Of a DNA stretch of 64,000 nt, positions 23,801 to 31,600 are shown in pieces; the stretch's first letter is position 1, and the number at the start of each line of letters is the position of its first letter. The stretch is from Enchytraeus crypticus. Lineage: Eukaryota; Annelida; Clitellata; Enchytraeida; Enchytraeidae. Under the pieces are notes generated by a model, which was not told the DNA's origin, searched no databases, and saw only the letters and a list, made by a program, of their open reading frames with translations. A program made the position numbers and the translations under genes. Where the stretch lies: NCBI GenBank assembly GCA_905160935.1, contig CAJHZI010000534.1, positions 407,501 to 471,500 on the forward strand. Direction: 5' to 3'.

Positions 23801-26800
23801 AAGAAGGACTTTATTTAATTAAAATAAAGATGAAAAGAAATGTTTAAAATAATTTCTCTACGCGTTGGCAGGCCGCATTCGCTATGGTATGGATCTTAGT
23901 GCTTTAGTCGCCTTCTACGACTACACATGCAGTCGCCGGTTGGTCACTTCTTCAAACAACCCTGACACAACACGGTGAACTAATATTTGGATACTACTGG
24001 TAGTTAATATTCAACAATTATTAGTATTTTGCTATCTTTATTAATATGTTTTGCTAAATTTCAATTATACATTTATGTATGGCTGTTCTTGCGTGATTGC
24101 TGGCTGTAAACTAGATCGGGTATATATACCATCTTTGATGACCTTATGATTGTATGTATACTTGTACGAGTACTTCTATAAACAAAGTTCTCTCTCTCTT
24201 ATTAATATTACCTATTAATTTTGATTTATTTCAGACGGGCGAGATTTTAAGCTGGAAGTAAGTAGAGTATTGTGGGAGTGTTTGGAACGCTGCTGGGACT
24301 CAGACGTCTTCCTCTCTGCGCTTTGTCATCGGTTCTGGAAGCTCTCTCTGCAGCTCATCTCCCGATACTCCACCTGGATGGAAGACGTCGCACTAGAGGT
24401 ATTATCTCTCTCTCTTCAGTGCACTGCCAAGTGGTCGGTTCAAGGTACATATTCATACTCAAAGTCTGTTTTCTCGCTCCATAAGAGCACTCTATAGATC
24501 AACAAATTAATCCCTTCACAAAGTCTGTGCCTTATCCATACCTTTTGAAGCCTATAGCTTGGGAAAAGTATGGCTTCTGAGGTGGTTTCCTGTTGCCTTT
24601 CTCATATTATAAAAGCCGGTAAAACTAAGGTTAACGTCAGTTTCCTCACTCGAAAGCGATGTCAGTGACGGGAAAGCCCAGGATTTGAACCCCGCACATA
24701 CTGATACGCGGTCGAGTATCTTACCGATATCGTCACTGGCTCCAGCAAGCGGGATTAGATTTATTTGTTTGGTTTAATTAGGTTTATTTTGTTTGGTTTA
24801 GGACCTAAACCAAACAAAATAAACCAGATTTAAATAAACCTAATTAAACCAAACAAATAAATACTGATACGCGGTCGAGTATCTTACCGACATCGTCACT
24901 GGCTCCAGCAAGTGGTTTTAGATTTATTTGTTTGGTTTAATTAGGTTTATTTAAATCTGGTTTATTTTGTTTGGTTTAGGACATAACTTCTCCTCAGCAC
25001 ATTTCTTTTGCAGATTGGTCTGGGTGAATTGATCTGTAGTAATGTATGCTGTGGGGACGTCCCTTACATCATCCCAGGATGAGGAAATGGACTTTAAACC
25101 TGTATTAATTTTTTAAATTATTTATTTAATTAAAACACCAGTAAGTTTGGATTATCCTGTGCAGTTAACGTTCTGTAAAAATACTATATCAAATTAATGT
25201 CAAAATATTAAACAGATATACTGAACCGTGATGGTTCAAGAACTATTCTTAACTGAACTCTTAGCCCCATATTGGACGATTTACAAAGTATATAGCTATA
25301 TACATAAAATTTTGGGCCTCTGTGTAAAAGGCACATGCATTTTATGGGCTTGGCAGATGCATGTGCTTCAGTGAATCCTTTCCATGTTTAATGGTATCTT
25401 TTCTATTGCTTGCTCCAAATGGTAGCCAGCTCCGATACATGATTAATCTTCAATGGGCTGTAGGGTAGGGATATCTGTTTGTAGTTGTCTGACGAGGGTT
25501 TTGAACCTGGGCCACTTGCTTCCGTGGCGAACATTCTAACTGTGACGTCATATCCCTTTCCCAAATTAAGTGTGCAATTTGTATGAACAATATGTATGAA
25601 CAGCCTATATTAATAATTTTTTAAAACGATCTGCACATCTGCTCATCTGTATCTGTATTGTAATGAACAATATGCTTGATATGTATGGACACAGTTAAAC
25701 AAGCAGAGCGCTGCTACAACGTTAACAAAATCAGACTCGTCGTCTGGTCTACAACAGCTAGCCGCTAAATCACAGAACGGTGCTGAGATTCCAAATAATT
25801 TGCCCATGGCTTCATCTGTAGCAGTCATGCAGACAACAGTGCCCGAGACGTCCACGACAATATCTGTGAGAAACGTTGCAGCTCTTGTTACTGATTCGCA
25901 GATCATACTTAGCAAGGTATTATTGTAACTATCTTTTATCTTTTTTCGTCACTTTCATCGCTGTCGAGTGACGAAACTGACTTTAACCTTAGCTTTACCA
26001 GCTTTTTATCCATTTTTTACTAATATTATTATTCTACTTTTCATTTAGTATTATTTTCACTTAGGCATTAGAGCTTTTTTATATTGATAATTTCTATAGG
26101 TGTTTTAGATTAATGGTACAAATTATCGTTTTTTGGTATTATTTTCGTTTCATGTATTATTATTTAATGCTTCTGGTAGTCTGGTAGCTTTGTAATGTAT
26201 ATAACGGCTGTAAGCTCCTTGTAAAGTCTGACTAACGTAGATAGAGAAATTATAAATAGTAATAACAGTAGCAACCTCAGGCAATTTATATAGCAGTGTC
26301 ATGGTCGATGAGACTGCTTTGTAGGTTCTTGTCAGTGTAATTATTATCAATTTCTTCGACGGTTTATCATATATTTGCTATTTATGGCTTCAACTGCCAA
26401 CATACTCTGATACAAGATTAACTTTCCATGGCCCCAAGGTCAATCCATATGTTCTCGACTGATCTGATCTTTGAACCCAGGCCACTATCATCCGAGGCGA
26501 ACAATCTAACTCTTGCTTCATTTCCCCTCTGCAATTAATGATATGACTAGTGTACGTAAAGGCAGTGGGAAACTACCTGGAGATGTATTTTAATTTATCG
26601 CAACAAATGAGGCGGTTCAAATGCCCTAAAAGCTTTTTGCAGCAATCGTTCAAGTTGATGTTTTTATAACTTGAACTTTGATATGAGGAGAAAATCATAG
26701 GATAGAAATATGTGGAGGAGATATACGCCATTTACATGCTAATAGGCACTAAGATGGAGAGAGAGAGCGAAGCTGATTGATAATAATAATAATAAAGGTT

Positions 26801-28627
26801 GAACGTCCGTTTGCTAATACAAGGACAATGTCAGGGACGTCCCCCATCACATGTCACTACAAATGATTAGTAACAGACAATTTATTGATTTATTTCAGTT
26901 GGGCATCTTCTTCGACTCGACTGTTTTTCCTCATTTGTCTCACGCAGGTGACGACACCATCAGACAGCTGAGAGGTTGTAACTATTTCTAGTCTAAATGC
27001 CACGACTTTGTGTAATATATGCGAGCAATACCTTTCTAATGAAATTGTGTAATTATTCTATTTTACGCTAAAAAAGCTAAGGTTAACGTCAGTTTCCTCA
27101 CTTTAAAGCGATGTTTGTGACGGGCGAGGACAGGATTAGAACCCCCCACATACTGATCCGCGGTCGAGTATCTTACCGACATCGTCACTGGCTCCAGTGC
27201 AGTACTGGCTCCAGTACAGTACTGGCTCCAGTACAGTACTGGCTCCAGTGTAGTACTGGCTGTAGTACTGGCTCCAGTGCAGTACTGGCTCCAGTGCAGT
27301 ACTGGCTCCAGTGCAGTACTGGCTCCAGTGCAGTACTGGCTCCAGTGCAGTACTGGCTCCAGTGCAGTACTGGCTCCAGTGCAGTACTGGCTCCAGTGCA
27401 GTACTGGCTCCAGTGCAGTACTGGCTCCAGTGCAGTACTGGCTCCAGTACACTATTCTATAGAAGAACCAGGTCCAGAACATTCATAACATTATGATTTG
27501 TATATTATTCTCTATTATCGCATTAAATATTTAAATATATGTCTATGTTAATATTTGTCTACTTAGTAGTGTATACTAACGTTAATATTAATATTTTGAT
27601 TAATTAAATTAATTAAATTTTTCATTAATATACTGTATATTATTTGACTACTATATTGAACAATACATAGTTACATTATTTTCAATGTTTTTGTTAGTAA
27701 TTAATGCATTTTTATTGTATTTCTACTGTTTATTGATATTCGGTGTTTTTGCTCTTTAGCTGTTTTTAATTAAAAGTTTAAAATTTTAATTTATTGTGTT
27801 GTTTGTTTTTTATTTTTTTCTTGGTTTTCTTATTATGTTTTCTTGATTTTTTCTCTTTTAGTATTATTATGTTTTCTTGATTTTTTTTCTTTTAGTATTA
27901 TTATGTTTTCTTGATTTCGTATTGATAAATCTGTTCTTTCGTTATTATTCACTTGATATTCTTAATTACAAAAATTCTTTTGGTTCTATTTGCGACTTGA
28001 TTTTCTTTGCTTTATTGGTGATTTAATTTATATATTCATTGATTTCTGTTTCTAATCTGAGATCGATGTCTTCTTCCTCAGTGCACTGCCAAGTGGCAGG
28101 TTCAAGGTACATATTCATACTCAAAGTCTGCTTTCTCGCTACATAAGAGCACTCCTTAGATCAACGAGTTAATCCCTTCATGAAGTCTGTGCCTTATCCA
28201 TGCATTATGTAACCTATAGCTTGGGAAAATATGGCTTCTGAGGTGGTTTCCCGTTGCTTTCCTCAGTTTTGGTGGATTAATTACCACTTAATCCTGGGGG
28301 AAAATATTTCATGGTGAGGTGGGTCCCCTCTTGCCATCCTCAGCTCCTGCCTTTAGTCGCCTCTTACGTACACGCGGCAGATTGTTTGCGGTTGCCCAAT
28401 TCTGCAGTGGTCCAACCACACCCGAGCACAACACGGGGAGATCAATGTATGTCCTTTAAACTTTAGGATTATTTTGGAGTTTTTTTGGGTTGTGATCTAT
28501 TTATTTTGTGTTCTAAGTTGGCAAATGATTGTGAGTTCTTGATGTTATGTTATTGAAGTTTGACTTTAACACTGTTGAGTTGTGATTGATTGTGTTCTTT
28601 TAATTTATGTTAATACTATCATCGTAC

Positions 28628-28660
<33 letters not shown>

Positions 28661-31600
28661 TATTTTTATTATTTGATAATTTAGTATATGATATATATTT
28701 TTAGCATTGGATTGATTTGTGTTTGACATTGGATTGATATTGTGTTTGTATAATATATTTATATATTAATTTATTAGTATATTAATTGACTTTTAGATTA
28801 TTTTATTTTATTTGAATAGTTTATTTTAATAATATTTTTAATTTTCGACCCTATAATCAGTTTTATTTTCAGGATTTGTCTTGGTGAATTTGTTAATATT
28901 GTCTGTTCTTGATGTGTGTACTCTTCAGAGAGTCTGGTTGACTGCACGTGTTCGCTAGAGGCGCCCACACCACGACTGAGCGAGCACATAATAACAGAGA
29001 TCAGTTCAATCTGCTCCTCTCACCTCAAAGCCGTCAACGACATTCCTCGTCTTTACCGCAGAACCAACAGAGAGGTGCGTCGTGCGTGCGTCATACGTGC
29101 GTCATGCATGCGTCATGCGTGCGTCATGCGCGCGTCATTCATGCGTCATGCGTCGTGCGTGCGTCATGCGTCGCACGTGCGTCGTGCATGCGTCACGCGT
29201 CGTGCGTGCGTCATGCTTCCTAAGTCATCGTCATCATCATCATCATCATCATCTTCCCTTGAATCCCAGTTTAACTAGGGTCGTGATGCGAATAGACTGT
29301 TTCAAATCCTCTCTGTCCCACACCATATCATCCATTAGTCAATCCCCTATTGGAGACTTTGCCATTAGTTTAAATTTGTGTAGCAATTTCTGAAGCTTAG
29401 GCGCTCACCAACCGAATGCCCTTTGTGGCGTTGATATGGATCTTAGTGCTTTAGTCGCCTTCTAGGACACGTGCAGTCACTGGTTGGTCAATTCTTCGAA
29501 CAACTCGGACACAACACGGGGATATCATGCTTCCTAAATCGAAAGTTCAAAAAGAGGGCGGATTTAGCACACTTGGTTTAACTGCGCGCCAAATAAAGAA
29601 TTTAAGCTGCGTCGGCCCAGTTAGTTCATGGATGAGTGATTAGCTTTAAAGACCGAATGTCGATAGCTTAGAATGAAAATATCTTCCCCTGGTGTAGGAA
29701 GATTTTTTTTAAAGCCGTGCCAGTTGAAATCAGTGCTCAAATAAAAGGCAACTATTAATATTACCCATGGAGTTAAGAAAAAAATTAACGGCAGTTAAAA
29801 AATTAACGATTTAAAAAAATCATTGGCATTTTAACATAATAACTGATTGAAAGGAAAGCATTAAACTGAACGTAACGCTGTTTTCATTCAAGAACTTTGT
29901 TTACATTTCATTTTCTGTATCTATTATCTATCTCTATTACCCAGCTGATAAAAATCAAATGGGCATGTATGATTCTAAAACTTGCAAATGAATCTAAGGG
30001 CAGCAGAATAGGACATGGTATAGTAAAAAGGTGTAGGCTATGTTTTGTAAGTTTCATACACACGACACTGGTATTTACAAGTATTGCAATGCAGAATTCA
30101 TGTAGCCCAACAGTAACTCGTCGCTGTCGTATCACTTGCGTACAAAAGCGTTTTCAGAGGACAGCACTACATTACAATCTCCTGTTCCAGTGCTGTAGCG
30201 TCAGCCGCAGCAGTAATGTATCACACACGACTCAGTCCAAATTTCTTCTGCTGGTAAATTACTTTAATTTTAGCCCTGAAATATTTAGGTTCGCCAGCCT
30301 AACCTGTGCCAATCGAGAGCCTATCTTAAATTGCTGACCTTAAAATAAATAAAAAGAGAGCCCCTCTCTCAGCTGATACCGTAAATGAACTTTTGTGTCA
30401 TATCAATTAGCTCAATAAATAAACAGTAGAGAGACATCTCTGTCATCATCCTTTGCTGCAAAACAAACGTTAAATCTTAACAATTATCAATATAAATATA
30501 TGCTAGTATACATGACAATAAATTACAGGTTTATTAGTCCAAAAATCCAATTTTACAATAAAACATATTTTCGATTAAAATATCGATTAACTGCGCGATT
30601 AATTGATTAATTGTACGATTAATCGCGATTAATTTTTTAATCGATCTGCAGTCCTAATTTTTATTAAATTTATTTCTGTCTAATTATTATTCTATTGTAT
30701 TGCAGATGCCCACAAAACCTTCCTCATACATAGCGCTGACAGTGAAGCCTATCTCAGAGTTCCTTCAGGAGCTCAAGTCCATCGTGTCCGAGAAGAGTCG
30801 AGTTCTGTGGGTCTCAAGAATCCTACAGTCTGTCACTGAGCAGTTAGTACTAGTGTAGTAGTAGTACTTGTGTACTAGTTCAAGTGTGCTAGTAGTACTA
30901 GTGTACAAGTTCAAGTGTAATATTACTAGTGTAGTAGTAGTACTAGTGTAATAGTTCAAGTGTAATATTACTAGTGTAGTAGTATTACTAGTGTAATAGT
31001 TCAAGTGTAATATTACTAGTGTAGTAGTAGTAGTACTAGTGTAATAGTTCAAGTGTAATATTACTAGTGTAGTAGTAGTACTAGTGTAATAGTTCAAGTG
31101 TAATATTACTAGTGTACCAGTAGTACTAGTGTAGTAGTAGTACTAGTGTAATAGTTCAAGTGTAATATTACTAGTGTACCAGTAGTACTAGTGTAGTAGT
31201 AGTACTAGTGTAATAGTTCAAGTGTAATATTACTAGTGTAGTAGTAGTACTAGTGTAATAGTTCAAGTGTAATATTACTAGTGTAGTAGTAGTACTAGTG
31301 TAATAGTTCAAGTGTAATATTACTAGTGTACTAGTAGTACTAGTGTAGTAGTAGTACTAGTGTATTAGTACAGATGTAGTAATACAGGTGTATAAGTAAA
31401 AGTGTATTAGTAGTGGAGGTGTAGTAGTAGTACAGGTATATTATTTCAAGTGTACTGGTACAAATGTATTAGTACTAGTGTGGTCCTCTTACTACAAGTG
31501 TTTCAGAACACACGTTCTATTACACGTGTATTAGTATAAGTGTTTTAATTTACTACTTTTTAGAATGTCTAAATAACTCAATGTGTGTGCTAGGAAGTTT

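Noticed and set aside
25643-25915. 90-codon minus-strand open frame opposite COG2 exon 13
   Set aside because: Antisense shadow of a real coding exon, with no family similarity.
27063-27496. Trp/Thr/Ala- or Val/Gln/Leu-repeat proteins on both strands
   Set aside because: They come from the 17-bp minisatellite grown from a SINE end.
28916-29393. His/Arg/Cys/Val repeat frames downstream of COG2 exon 15
   Set aside because: They read the GTGCGT array inside the intron; the exon ends at the donor at 29074.
29897-30337. 146-codon open frame in COG2 intron 15
   Set aside because: No domain or motif recognised; codon pattern and context suggest chance or a decayed DNA transposon.
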